Assembly (NCBI GenBank): GCA_020137815.1
Contig: CM035353.1
Coordinates: forward strand, 1,268,310 to 1,332,309
Direction of reading: 5' to 3'
Length of the DNA: 64,000 bases
Source: Hormiphora californensis
Lineage: Eukaryota; Ctenophora; Tentaculata; Cydippida; Pleurobrachiidae
The notes below the pieces were generated by a model, which had not been told where the DNA came from, did no database searches, and worked only from the letters and a program-made list of their open reading frames with translations. Within the stretch, counting starts at the first letter, position 1, and each line of letters starts with the position of its first letter. Shown here in pieces: positions 1-11,326 of this stretch. The translations under genes were made by a program, and so were the position numbers.

Positions 1-795
1 CTCCCTGACATTGATTTTTTAAATTCGCACCTTGACATTGCCCAGAGCGTACAACAACATAGCGTAAAACAACGTAGTATAGGGAGAAAGTGAGAGATAG
101 GCTAGGAACGGATGGTGCAGGTGATGTCAGCATTCCCTAATCCAGCTACCATTTCCCCGAAATTCGCCCGTAGGGCGAACGGGCCTACTAGTTAATGAAC
201 TATGGCGATTTCGAAGTTCTCACACAGCTATTACCGAGCGCAATGATGTAAGGAACCACTGTTCCAAACGGCAAGTCTCTACTATTTGTGGTTTAGGAGA
301 ACACTCAAAGATAAAAAAGCGTCCTCCCCCCCCCCCTCCCCCTCCCCTCCCCCTCCCCTCCCCCTCCTTACATTTTTGCATTTTGGGACCCCTCTGGCAA
401 ATTTTTACCTTACATCCGATCGTTCTGAAAATTTGCATGCCTCTTCTCCTATATGAGGGCCCTCAGAGTACAAAATTTCAGCTCTCTACTTCATCTGGAA
501 CATGCTTTTTTAAAGCATCAAAAACCCCGAAATCTGCAATGGTATATAGTAGCACTGGCAGGTTTTCACGCGCTTGTGTGTAGAAGTGTTGCGTGTGCTC
601 TCTCTTTTGTTTTTTGAGTTAGAGGGTATTTCTAAGGTGGGGGCTCTGCCCCCACACCCCCGTTTATGGTGGGGGCTGTGCCCCCACACCCCCCTTTTGG
701 GCCCGGGGCACTTGCCAGTGCTATGATAGGTGGACGAGATTTACCCACAACTCTGGCCTCTTCAACTCTGGATATATCTGGATATACTACAGCTG
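1..795. other. Intergenic stretch with GC-rich hairpins and C-tract
   Basis: No gene is supported here. A C-rich tract lies at about 325-367. Two adjacent copies of a short hairpin (GTGGGGGCTSTGCCCCCAC) sit at about 637-695. From about 745 the sequence carries degenerate copies of the motif CAACTCTGG, which recurs up to 2325 and in the minisatellite at 2579. Confidence 0.6.
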
Positions 796-1075
796 TAATA
801 GGGTGGGCCAGAAACATGGAGCCACTTTGAGATAACTTAAGGTGTCATGATACAGCTCTCTGATGTACAGTGTAATTTTCACGGTCTATTGACTAGGAAA
901 AGTGTTCCTTGAGGATTGCGATCGACAGATAGTCACCCTTTACTAACAATTATTAGCCTGTCAACTGACAGGGTAACACGTTGAAATGTGGATCCGTACA
1001 ATGAAAAGACGATTGTATTTTTCCAATTTTTATCTCCATTCTCCAAGTGGCTCCATGTTTCTGGCCCACCCTGTA
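796..1075. mobile_element. Small TIR element (MITE), mariner-like ends
   Basis: The first and last about 28 bp are inverted copies of each other, starting AGGGTGGGCCAGAAACATGG at 800 and ending with its complement at 1072. The right end reads CCCTGTA and the left end TAATAGGG, which suggests insertion at a TA dinucleotide as for Tc1/mariner elements. There is no transposase, so it would be non-autonomous. It sits within copies of the CAACTCTGG motif, so it invaded a pre-existing repeat. Confidence 0.65.
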
Positions 1076-1109
1076 CAACTCTGGATACTACAACTCTGGC
1101 TAGTGGATA

Positions 1110-2251
1110 CTACCACGGTGTCCCTTAAGGAGGTGAAACCTCGACTAGATAAAGTTTTTTGGAGACCGGACCTAGGTTACGTATTTTTGACCGGGGAATC
1201 CGAAAAACATAAAATTAAAATCGAAAACGTAGCGGTTTTTGCGTAAAACGGCAAAAACTGTCATTTTTCAGCGATTTTCGACTTTTTACGCTTTCTAGAG
1301 ATTTAAAAAATATTTCCTTACAAGATATGATCTTGTGCTTCTAGACTAATAAAATACAATCGATTTGCTGCAAATTGGTCCCGGGTTTGTGTGATTTGGT
1401 CAAAAGCTCTCTTTACTGTGGCCCATCAAAGATGGCCACTCTGCAAATACGTATTTGGCTCCTGACAATTTCAAACAAATTCTGTCCACAGGGGACTAAG
1501 TTGGTGCACTGGAGGTGAAATTTTATTCGTATTGCATTTTTAGACAGATTTACTGTTTTTCAGGGCTTTTAGAGGGTGTTTTCAAGGCAAATATAAGCAC
1601 TTTTATTTTGGCTATAGCTTCTAAACGAAATAAGTTAGACACTTCCCGTTTTTTGCATCACATTGGCATTTGTCTGAGCTTCATTTTCATGTATGAAGAT
1701 GTATGTTTTTCGAAATCTTATCTGGATTAGGGTTTGTTGAAGTAGGTGTATTTCCAAAATCCACTGTACCAGTGTTTCAGCTGTAACTCCTCAACGCCTG
1801 CATGAAATAGAATGTCGAAAAAACCAGGTTGTTCGCCTTGAGAAGACGAAAATTTTGGTGTATAATAACTTTTATTTTGGTTTACATCTGCGGCCACAGG
1901 AGCCAAATACGTATTTGCAGAGTGGCCATCTTTGATGGGCCACAGTAAAGAGAGCTTTTGACCAAATCACACAAACCCGGGACCAATTTGCAGCAAATCG
2001 ATTGTATTTTATTAGTCTAGAAGCACAAGATCATATCTTGTAAGGAAATATTTTTTAAATCTCTAGAAAGCGTAAAAAGTTGAAAATCGCTGAAAAATGA
2101 CAGTTTTTGCCGTTTTACGCAAAAACCGCTACGTTTTCGATTTTAATTTTATGTTTTTCGGATTCCTCGGTCAAAAATACGTAACCTAGGTCCGGTCTCC
2201 AAAAAACTTTATCTAGTCGAGGTTTCACCTCCTTAAGGGACACCGTGCTAC
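1110..2251. mobile_element. Non-autonomous element with 351 bp TIRs, Chapaev-like
   Basis: Positions 1114-1464 and 1897-2247 are near-identical inverted repeats that begin CACGGTGTCCC. The element is flanked on both sides by the 4 bp direct repeat CTAC (1110-1113 and 2248-2251). A CAC terminus with a 4 bp target duplication is the pattern known for the Chapaev branch of CMC transposons; assigning it on this basis alone is an inference. The 430 bp interior (1465-1896) has no credible transposase. Short reading frames inside it are chance. Confidence 0.7.
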
Positions 2252-2578
2252 ATCATTGTATTGGCTAGTAGCTGCACAGTTTTTCACAGCTGTGGCTATA
2301 CTATAGTTTTGCAACTCTGGCTACCAATTAAAGACTCATTGTATTATGGACTGATTCGTCGACTCTATGACTCATTAGTTAGGTAGATATGTGTCGTACG
2401 AGGGTAGAGCAAAACAACTTTTAGTAGTATTATAGTAGCGATCCCTCTTTAGTAAGTAGACTTGAGATTGGATAAATTAGATTTCGGGGGTACCACCCTC
2501 ATACATGGCTATATTTTTAGTATCATTGTGTTAACATACGGCGTTATACTTCTTCTGTCAGCGGCATTTCATAGTACC

Positions 2579-2830
2579 CAGAGTTGCACCCCTAGTAGCC
2601 AGAGTTGCACCCCTAGTAGCCAGAGTTGCACCCCTAGTAGCCAGAGTTGCACCCCTAGTAGCCAGAGTTGCACCCCTATAAGTAGCCAGAGTTGTAGTAG
2701 ACAGAGTTGTAGTAGCCAGAGTTGTAGTAACCAGAGTTGTAGTAGCCAGAGTTGTAGTAGCCAGAGTTGTAGTAGCCAAAGTTGTAGTAGCCAGAGTTGT
2801 AGTAGCCAGAGTTGTAGTAGCCAGAGTTGC
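2579..2830. repeat. Compound minisatellite, 21 bp then 15 bp units
   Basis: About five copies of a 21 bp unit (CAGAGTTGCACCCCTAGTAGC) are followed by about ten copies of a 15 bp derivative, AGTAGCCAGAGTTGT. The unit is open in several frames, which creates spurious Cys/Ser/Gln-rich and Leu/Trp-rich reading frames on the two strands. The reverse complement of the core motif is scattered over 745-1110 and 2296-2325. Confidence 0.9.
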
Positions 2831-3491
2831 AATTGCCTGACCAGTGACCCTATAATTTGCTCTTCAATCAAGTAGATGACAGTATCACGGCAATTGTCAG
2901 CGAGTCCCAATCTGGGAAGTTCCAAAAAGAAGCAACAGAAAGGATCGCCAGCCACCCCCTCGCTCACTACTAGAAAAGGTATATATCAGTTTCTCTGTAA
3001 TTTACAATCAACCGATCCTCTTTACAGTGTAAACACTATAAGGAGGATCGCTTGATTGTTTATTAGCCGTATAATCAGTGAGGATTTTTTTGGTTTTCAG
3101 CTCCTTCCGGCTGTACAAAATGAGTGGATGGGTTCTAACTTCTAAACCCTAGATCACGACGAGTAACTAATTTCACTGTTCATCACGTCATTTTGATTGT
3201 GTACAAAATATTTGGTGACGACCTTTTTTGCAAGAAAAATCTGCTCGATTTTTCCAGTGCAAGTTCCATATTTGGCCAAAAAAACCTCTTCATTGCCACC
3301 TAAAACTGATTTCAAAAACAATTAGGGTCCCGCGGAGATAATTTTTCAAATATGAGTTCAGAATTTGGTGGGAGAATACCAAAATTTGGTACATTATCAT
3401 AAAGTGATTGAGGAGGTATTAATTTTTAATTTTTATCCTAAATTACGGATCTGTTACCCCTAGCGACCTTCACGCGCTAGAAAGGTAACTT
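2831..3491. other. Intergenic, one palindrome, no gene seen
   Basis: An imperfect palindrome at 3004-3059 has arms ACAATCAACCGATCCTC and GAGGATCGCTTGATTGT. It is probably a very short foldback element. The remainder is AT-rich and has no supported coding sequence. Confidence 0.5.
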
Positions 3492-3505
3492 GTTACCATG
3501 GTAAC
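3492..3505. promoter_or_regulatory. Perfect RFX-type X-box
   Basis: GTTACCATGGTAAC is a perfect 14 bp palindrome that matches the RFX-factor X-box (two GTNRCC half-sites spaced by 0-3 bases). RFX sites commonly mark ciliary genes in animals. No start site next to it is identified, so function is inferred only from the motif. Confidence 0.4.
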
Positions 3506-3774
3506 GAGGTTGAAACTCTTTCTTTAGGTTTAGCCTCCAAGACACTACGGCGAGCTGAGTCTGCCTCCTCTCTCCTCTTTTCAACGATACCTACTGTACT
3601 GAAAGGAACAGGTATTTGAGATGTTGTCGGGTGCAGAGCAGAGCAGGGAACCGTCCCAATCTGACTAATATTATGGGAGATTTGGGGATATTAGATTTAA
3701 CTTTAAGGGGGCTAGGGTATATAGCGCTGACAACACATATAATTGCATCATATTAAGTAAGTACAATGAACATT

Positions 3775-3845
3775 GGACAGCTGTGCAGCTACATCATGTT
3801 ACGATCGTAACATGACGCAGTAAATGAATTGCTGTACAGCTGTCC
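3775..3845. repeat. 71 bp nested palindrome
   Basis: Outer arms GGACAGCTGT and ACAGCTGTCC (3775-3784 and 3836-3845) enclose a perfect 20 bp palindrome at 3795-3814 (CATGTTACGATCGTAACATG). This looks like a very short foldback element. A CTAT-rich microsatellite follows at about 3899-3985. Confidence 0.6.
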
Positions 3846-4267
3846 AAACGAACCTCTCGAGGTTCCATCTTGACTATGATATCATCCCCATGAATTGAAG
3901 TCTCTATCTCTCGATCTCTCTCTCTATCTCCCTCTATCTCTCTCTATCTCTCTCTCCCTCTATCTCTGTATCTCTCCCTATCTCTCGCTGATTGATGACG
4001 TGGCACACACATCAAATTAGTAAGTAGATGCCGCATACACCCTGCTTACGTCCCCCTACAAGATTGCATCAGATTATATGGATATAAAGTACCTACCTAT
4101 TTTACTTTGTTGCTAATCATAGCTACCCTAATATATATCTCAGTAATCAGTATCTATATTGATTTGTTTAACTACCCAACTAAGGGTAGATACGAATTCA
4201 CCCTTTTATTGCATACAGTGAGCGGTTAAGGGTAATTTCATTACCAAGGGTAGATACTAGGTATATA

Positions 4268-4444
4268 TCAATCTAGAAATGTTAATTTGCGGTATAGATC
4301 CACAGCATCTGGTTGGCGTGTTGGTTGAGTTGTGTAGCTCACACCGCACTCTGTGAGGGTTCGGAAGATCAAATTGGGACCGCAAATCAACTGCTTGACT
4401 GTCAGCTCATCGTCTGTTGTACAGCGGATGATCAGTGCCATGTT
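4268..4444 (-). CDS. Candidate exon, unknown protein
   Basis: On the minus strand a pyrimidine-rich tract and TTTACTGCAG (3' splice site) end at 4445. They are followed by an ATG at 4441 and 57 open codons to a TGA. The product (MALIIRCTTDDELTVKQLIC onward, ending RKLTFLD) has balanced composition with no low-complexity stretch, unlike most of the reading frames around it. I do not recognise the family. If real, it is a final exon, or a coding exon whose start codon lies 3 bases after the splice site. No upstream exon was identified. Confidence 0.35.
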   Translation of the reverse strand, partial: NMALIIRCTTDDELTVKQLICGPNLIFRTLTECGVSYTTQPTRQPDAVDLYRKLTFLD

Positions 4445-4637
4445 TCTGCAGTAAAAATATATTAAACCATAATGAATCATGTGTGTTATCATGCCCTACT
4501 ATTTGAGGTACCTTTGCCACACTCACAGGCTATTACAGACAGGGGGATGGCAACCTTTGCGATTGCCAGCGCACTGATAACAGACAAGATGCCACTTTTG
4601 ACTGATCACTTCTTCTTCTATTCATTTCCTTTATTGT

Positions 4638-4668
<31 letters not shown>

Positions 4669-5329
4669 TCAGATTGTTCTCATATTCTCTTCATTGTTGC
4701 AGCAGTCATTATTATACCTGCAATCATTGTAGATTTCGGGTGTAGATTTGGAGTGACAAGTCCCACGTGTTTACTGAAACAGTTGTAGTGCATGCGACCG
4801 CGATACTAAATTTCCTACTCTCTGTGTAGCTGTCTCTCTGTCCCTTCATATCTCCTAGTGTCCACTGTTTGTGCAGCAGGGCGGGTACTGTTATTGTTTT
4901 GTGTGAACAGATCAGTTGAAACACAGCTGCTGATCTCTTCTAGGCACAACATTCAACTGCGTGCTGTACCTATAGCTCCTTTATTTCTACACTTGGAACA
5001 GTGTACTAGCCAAAATATATCATCAATTAATAATTGATGATCAATTATATAATCTGTAGTGACTCGCAAACTCCATCTCGGTGACACAGTCACCTCTCCA
5101 CTATACCAGCCGCACGAATGAATCCCGCGAAGGGATCATGGCTTTCTCTCTCCCCGTCATCTGCCCTTGTTATGTTCTAACCCTCCCTTTACATTTGTCT
5201 TTACACAGTCTTTACACAGTCTAGCCAGGCAACATCTGCCCTTAATTGAAAAGCAGTACTCGATGAATTCATAAACAATAAATTGACAAGATGTCTCGCC
5301 CTATAAAACTGAAAACTGAAAAAGGTAAA
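4445..5329. other. Intergenic with short CA microsatellite
   Basis: A CA repeat lies at about 4639-4662. A small palindrome (ATCAATTAATAATTGAT) occurs at about 5021-5038. No other supported feature. Confidence 0.5.
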
Positions 5330-5523
5330 GGGGGAAAACAGTCGTGCCTGAACCTCAGGTCCAGTGCACGGCTATTTTCCACTGAGACCTGAGATCTCAG
5401 GTTTCAGTGACGGCTATTGCCTTAAATTTCAGGGAATAGCCGTCACTGAAACCTGAGATCTCAGGTCTCAGTGGAAAATAGCCGTGCACTTGACCTGAGG
5501 TTCAGGCACGACTGTTTTCCCCC
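5330..5523. mobile_element. Palindromic MITE, founding copy of a local family
   Basis: Two arms of about 90 bp are nearly perfect inverted repeats. They begin GGGGGAAAACAGTCGTGCCT and meet at a short AT-rich centre near 5426. The arms contain smaller palindromes such as CCTGAGATCTCAGG. One-sided copies occur at 19104-19193, 28324-28370 and 30091-30150. There is no coding capacity, and the superfamily cannot be assigned because the flanks show no clear target duplication. Confidence 0.75.
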
Positions 5524-6249
5524 ATAGATAATTCTCTCTCTCTCTCTCTACTACTATAATACAGCTAGGTGCATTTTGAACCCATGTGCACATGTGCATG
5601 TAACCAATGTCATTTGCATTTTATGTTTGCACACCGTGTCAACTTTGGCACCCGCTCTTTCTAGTTACACACATTATATGTGTGTTTTAGATGTACCTTG
5701 ATCCCTGTCTTACGGTTCATGACTTACTCGACCCTTTGGCCACATTGATACCTGAGTGAGATCGACGACGCGCGCGACTGAGATCGATCTTACATACAGG
5801 CCTCCGCTCCGTTATTGATTTTAGAGCAAACTTTTTCAAAGACCTGGCTGCAAGGAACTACTGAACCGATTTGCATCTCGTTTGTTGCCCCTGGCAGATA
5901 AAATTGTCTCTAGTTTTACGGAAAATACCCGCGAGTATCAGCATTTGAGGAATAGTGGGTAAAAATTGACGCTAAACATGAGCAATTCTTTAAAAATCTG
6001 GCTGCAAGCTCCTACTCGGTCCTGGAACAATCTGCGGTTACTTGGTGAATCGTCATGGCCTTGTGAGTATGGGAAAATACCCGCCGATTCATCACGATGC
6101 GAAATGAGGCGATAGTTGACGTTTGATTAACAAGTAAGAAGAAATTATTAATCTGGTTTTTAAGCTCCAGCTCTTAGTTCCTAGTAGTGTCTATGTCTTT
6201 GTATCCTGGCCTCCCTCTCAACATTCAACTCGCCCTATATCTCACTTTA
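5524..6249. repeat. Intergenic; two degenerate ~155 bp tandem units
   Basis: Blocks starting near 5836 and 5990 share the ordered words CTGGCTGCAAG, GGAAAATACCCGC and TTGACG at similar spacing, which indicates an old tandem duplication of about 155 bp; a third partial unit may begin near 6150. No reading frame is shared between the units. Confidence 0.45.
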
Positions 6250-7640
6250 CAATTATATCCCCCCTTTTCCCTAAAAACTTTTCCCCCCAATTTTACTGTG
6301 TAATTTCCCTTTCATTGGACCCAATGGGGAGCCCCTTTGATCACTTTCCCCGACTTTTCGGGGTAGTTGGGGGGGTAAAGTAAAAGAAATAGAGGGGGAG
6401 GGAGGAGGGGAGGGGGGAATCAGAAAGAAAGGGAAGAGAGTTAGGGCCTTTCGGGGGAGAGAGAGCGGGGGAAAATCCGAGGGAGAGGGCACCCCCGGGG
6501 GCTCCCCGCTCTGGGATAGTTTCCCCTCTCTTCTTTTCCTGGGCGCTCTCTTCGCTCCCCTTTTGGGGGGTTGGAAAATTTCCCCCTTCCTTCCTTTTTT
6601 TTCCATTAAATTTTTTCCCCCTTTTCCCTAGAAAAAAGAATACCATTTTTAAGGGGTTCCATTTTTCATATCATACTTTTTAATTTGCAAGCCCATTTTC
6701 CCCCCCCCCTTTCTTTTCCCCCCCCCTTTTTTTCTTCTCCCTTTGTCCCTTCATTATTTTTTTTTTTTTCTCTCCCCCTCTCCCCTTCTTTCTCTTTCTC
6801 TCCGTCGCTCTCTCCTCTCTTTTTCCCTCTCTTTCCTTTTTTCCTTTTCCCCTTAAAAGGGTTTTTGCAGCCCGTTTGTTGGGGCCCCTACCTGATATTG
6901 TTTTGCTTGTGAAAACACACCTGCCAAGTGAAACCTTGTTTTTCCTCCCCGCTCAGACTGAAAGTGATTGAGTGAGAGAGGAGAGAGAATAAAGGGAGAA
7001 GGAGAAAGGAGGGACAGAGAGGGGAGAGGAGAACAAATAGAAAAGGGGGAAAAATGAGTAGTGGGGATGGGGGTTTTAAAATTAAAAGGGGTTAAGGGGA
7101 AAACCCTGACCTTATTTTTTCTAAAAACTATTCTGGGGATTTTTTTTTTCTTTTAAATTTTTAAACCTTTATTTTTCCATTTCCCTTTCAAAGGTTGCTT
7201 CTTTCTTAATTTTCCCTTTTTTTAAATTCAAACTCCCCCCGCCTCTCTCCCTCTCTCCTCCCTCTCTTTTCTCCCCTCCCCCTCTCTTTTAAAAATTCTG
7301 CCCGAAAAACTCTTCTCTTCCCCTCTCCCCCCTCTCGTCTCTCTCTCTCCCCCCGAAAAGCTATATTGCTTTTTGTATTTCCAAATCCAGCTTTCCCCGT
7401 TGTACTTTCCCAAAGGGCGTTTGGGCGGCCCCCCATTTTCCCTCACTTTTTTTTTTCCTTTCTACATTTTTCCCTCTCTTTTTTAAAATTATTTTCGTCC
7501 CCCAAAACTATAATAGTTTAAAAAGCTGGGGAGGGGGGGGAAAAGTGTTTTTTATTAATTCTTTTAAATTTCAAAATTTCCTTTTTCTAAATGGGGGGGA
7601 TTTTAAAAAAGAGTCCCCCTCCGGGTACCCCTACGATATT
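6250..7640. other. Homopolymer-inflated, purine/pyrimidine-rich, suspect sequence
   Basis: This stretch is made largely of runs of a single base and CT/GA blocks. Several short reading frames of Lys/Arg/Gly or Phe/Pro/Ser arise on both strands purely from composition. The texture resembles poor base-calling across a microsatellite rather than natural DNA. No feature should be called here. Confidence 0.6.
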
Positions 7641-7690
7641 TTTTTATTTATACAGATAGGGCGGGGCCGGGGTTTTTGATCAGAAATCAG

Positions 7691-9069
7691 TAGGGGAGCC
7701 ACAGGTAATATGGGATACCTAACAACTTTTGGCCATAATTTTTTTCAGATGACAATAAAGTCACGCCGTCTTCATAGGTGTGTCTTATTTGGACCAAGCT
7801 AACACATTACCACCAAAACTAACCCAACGAATGCTCCATAACGGAGATCTGGCACTATCCCATATTACCTTGAAAATTTGCAGTGGAATTTTAGTTTGGT
7901 AAAATGGGATACCCATTTTTAACGAAAATGGGATATCCCATTTTATCAAAAAATTGGTATCCCATTTTATCAAAATTATTTTTTCGTCAGAATATGGTAA
8001 CTTTATTGCACTTTGCTTGGATTAAACTAGTTTGTGATGGTATTTAAGTTTTGTTTATTTATTAGTAAGTGGTCTGAAGACTCACGCTATAGCCGACAGC
8101 CGTGAAATCATGAAAAGTTAGAAACAATCTATCTAATTTATTCACCAACGGGTGGTTAAAGCCTCATTTAACACTACTAATTTCAACAGAAGGGGTAAAA
8201 GCGTGAACAGGTTCATTTCCTAGCGTGGTGCTACCTGTATATAATTCCAGACAGGTCCAAAATTTAAAAATTCTCTAAAAATTGCTAAAGAATTGGGGAC
8301 CAAAGAGTTGATCGTTAACACATAAATGTGGATAATATTTAGTAATTTTGCTAAACTAAGAAAGCTACACGGATACCAGAAACCTTTTGGTGTCTATAAT
8401 AGAAGATTAGATCAATGAGAATTGAATAATTATACCCACACGTGTAGTCGTATTCTGCAGTTGTCACTCGGTGCATTTTTTTCAGAGAATACAAGTTTTT
8501 TTTCGAGTTACGAGCAAAAATAGGCTTTATTAATAATCGTAAAGTTAGTTCTGAGAAATTTGCGTTTGAAATGGCCGTTTAAACAGCCAAAATTTCACTA
8601 TCACATTTTTCCAAAACATGTTTTGGAAAAATGGGATAGTGAAATTTTGGTAAAATGGGGTATCCCATTTCAGTAAAATAAAAGTATCCCAATATTATAC
8701 CAAAATCATGAGTTTCTATAATTAGCTAATTATAATTAGACACGTTCATTCTGATGCTCTAATCTCTTCAGGTATCGCTAATAAATATCTTGCTCATAAA
8801 CTAAGCCGATCGATAGGTTCTCTAGGAAACAGAGACGTGTGTACCAAATGATAAAAGTGGCCTAATTTTTCACTTTCCTTATTTCAAGATGACGAGGGTG
8901 CTAGTGTACCATCTAAACACTTCCCACCAAGGCTATAAACGGTTTCAGAACTAATCTAAGATCACTAATAAGAGTTATTAACTATTTATGAGCCTGTAAC
9001 ATGGCCAATCTTTTCAAAACACCGATTTCCCATTTTACCAAATTTCCCATATTACCTGTGGCTCCCCTA
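7691..9069. mobile_element. 1.4 kb TA-flanked non-autonomous element
   Basis: Terminal inverted repeats of about 23 bp (GGGGAGCCACAGGTAATATG at 7693, complement ending at 9067) are bordered by TA on both sides, as for Tc1/mariner-type insertion. Subterminal regions contain repeated copies of AAAATGGGATA (about 7895-7975 and 8605-8695). A hairpin lies at about 8605-8632 around CAAAACATGTTTTG. No transposase is visible, so this is probably an internally deleted or degenerate derivative. Confidence 0.7.
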
Positions 9070-9105
9070 CTGTTTCACCAAGTTACATCATTCATCCACA
9101 TTCAT

Positions 9106-9721
9106 CTAGCTGTCTCTGTCTCTGTCTCTGTCTCTGTCTCTGTCTCTGTCTCTGTCTCTGTCTCTGTCTCTGTCTCTGTCTCTGTCTCTGTCTCTGTCTC
9201 TGTCTCTGTCTCTGTCTCTGTCTCTGTCTCTGTCTCTGTCTCTGTCTCTGTCTCTGTCTCTGTCTCTGTCTCTGTCTCTGTCTCTGTCTCTGTCTCTGTC
9301 TCTGTCTCTGTCTCTGTCTCTGTCTCTGTCTCTGTCTCTGTCTCTGTCTCTGTCTCTGTCTCTGTCTCTGTCTCTGTCTCTGTCTCTGTCTCTGTCTCTG
9401 TCTCTGTCTCTGTCTCTGTCTCTGTCTCTGTCTCTGTCTCTGTCTCTGTCTCTGTCTCTGTCTCTGTCTCTGTCTCTATCTCTGTCTCTGTCTCTGTCTC
9501 TGTCTCTGTCTCTGTCTCTGTCTCTGTCTCTGTCTCTGTCTCTGTCTCTATCTCTGTCTCTGTCTCTGTCTCTGTCTCTGTCTCTGTCTCTGTCTCTGTC
9601 TCTGTCTCTGTCTCTCTATCTCTCTGTCTCTGTCTCTGTCTCTGTCTCTGTCTCTGTCTCTGTCTCTGTCTCTCTCTCTGTCTCTGTCTCTGTCTCTGTC
9701 TCTGTCTCTCTCTCTGTCTCT
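9106..9721 (+). repeat. ~600 bp (TGTCTC)n hexanucleotide array
   Basis: About 100 copies of TGTCTC, with a few TATCTC variants, run without interruption. The length is a multiple of three per unit, so the array reads as an open (Val-Ser)n frame on the plus strand and an (Arg-Asp/Glu)n frame on the minus strand. These are not genes. The array begins 37 bp beyond the end of the TA-flanked element. Confidence 0.95.
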
Positions 9722-10534
9722 AGACAAACACCTGGGTAGATGTGACCTGTAACTGCAGCAGTGCTGTTGTACTTTCCATGCTGCTGTACTTTCCAGTGCT
9801 GCTGTACGTTCCATGTCCAGAAGTGTGGTAAAGGCGGACGGGATCCCATGTCACACAACTCCCCCACACAGGAGGCGTTCTCACCCCTTTCCATGCCCCC
9901 AGACAGCTGCATGCTGTGACCCAATCTTTGATCCATCGACCATCGCTTCATGTTTTTGTCCATGGAATCTGATTAGTACAGCAATTTCTCACCCATTATA
10001 CCATTTTACACTGAGCAGACAGGGCATGTCTACTCACGCTCAAATTAATAGTGTAACCCAAGACCTAATATGTCATTTTGTATCAAATAGTACATGACCT
10101 CTCTCGCACTACACCTTTCATATCGAGCTCTATCCCTCCATATGATATGTGTATCTCTCCCTTTCCAATGTATCTATCTCCCTCTCTGATATGTGTATCT
10201 CTCCCTTTCTAATGTATCTATCTCCCTCTCTCCCTCTCCGCAACTGCCGGTTCATTACCAACTATAGTTGTTTAATTTTAACTTATTGCCGTTTAACACT
10301 TATAACTAGCTATACAGTATGATCAGTGATCATCGATCACTGCAGTCCGGCACTAACAAACAGCAACGATTCAATTTGTTCGCGTATCGATTATTATTTG
10401 TAGGGGATAGGGTGCTTATTTATAGGGACTTTGTCTAACTTTTATAAGGTGTACTGATTAGAACGAATTCCCCTTCACTCTTTGTGCATTGTTGCCCATA
10501 GCTATAGACTCTGTTTCGCGCGAGAACATAACAA
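9722..10534. other. Intergenic with short tandem repeats
   Basis: Three copies of a unit like GTGCTGCTGTACTTTCCA lie at about 9757-9815. A duplicated block of about 45 bp (GATATGTGTATCTCTCCC...) lies at about 10142-10240. A palindrome (CAGTGATCATCGATCACTG) occurs near 10324. No supported gene. Confidence 0.5.
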
Positions 10535-10775
10535 GTGTTAGGCAGCGGATTACGGGGGCCCGGATGAGACGCCCGTACCAGTCGCCCGTACCAGTCGCCC
10601 GTACATTTGCTTTGCGCATTACGTTTCACCACAACAAAACACATGTGCGTAACGCGCATGTACCTTATTTGTGGTGAAAGTGCGATGAAACGTAATGCGC
10701 AAAGCAAATGTACGGGCGACTGGTACGGGCGATCTATACGGGCGATCTATTCGAGCCCCCGTAATCCCCCGTGTT
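10535..10775. mobile_element. Palindromic element with 13 bp tandem units in its arms
   Basis: A 240 bp inverted repeat has its best-paired part, GTACATTTGCTTTGCGCATT and complement, near 10600-10622 and 10688-10712. Outside this, each arm holds two or three 13 bp units of the form CGCCCGTACCAGT or CGCCCGTATAGAT, and each ends in GGATTACGGGGGC. The left arm has mostly CCAGT units and the right arm mixed units, so the arms have diverged. Confidence 0.65.
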
Positions 10776-11326
10776 ACTGCATTAGTGGTTGTTGCTTTGT
10801 AATTTAAACTGAGCGCTATTATATCAGTACATTATGTAATTTTAGGAGTAATAAATTGTAAAATATGAGGCTTCAAAAGCAATTCTCACTTTCCACTTTC
10901 TACCCGGCCCGTCCGGCTAACTTAACAAGGGGTAAATTATAGGGGGATTTTATCTTGTAAAGAGACACAATTGTTCCTATTTTAGGAGATTACGAATGTG
11001 TGATATTATTATATGCTTCGTTTAACAATTTAGACAGCTGCTGATGGGAAACAATCGCCGCTATTTAATATACTTTTGTACTTTATTCAGAGGAATGGAA
11101 TATTCCTCAACCTTTTTACCAACCTAGTTTACCACTTTGGTTATCAAGTCACCCAGCTATAATTATTGCATATAATAGAGCTTGCGTGGAGGGGTAATTT
11201 CTCTACCAATTTACCACTGTTATCTGCTTTCTTTGTGCCCTGCACTGTTGAAAACTGTGTGTTTTACCCTTAATTGTTCAGTATTACACAGGCCAAACAA
11301 CTGTTAATGTATTCCAATATAGTTCA
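10776..11326. other. Intergenic, nothing identified
   Basis: AT-rich single-copy-looking sequence with no reading frame, repeat or palindrome that stands out. Confidence 0.4.

Noticed and set aside
2462-2967. Cys/Ser/Gln-rich (plus) and Leu/Trp-rich (minus) repeat proteins
   Set aside because: Both come from a minisatellite with a period divisible by three, and neither has flanking coding signal or a signal peptide with a believable mature region.
9001-9723. 240-codon open frame of Val-Ser repeats
   Set aside because: It is the translation of the TGTCTC microsatellite and has no splice or domain support.
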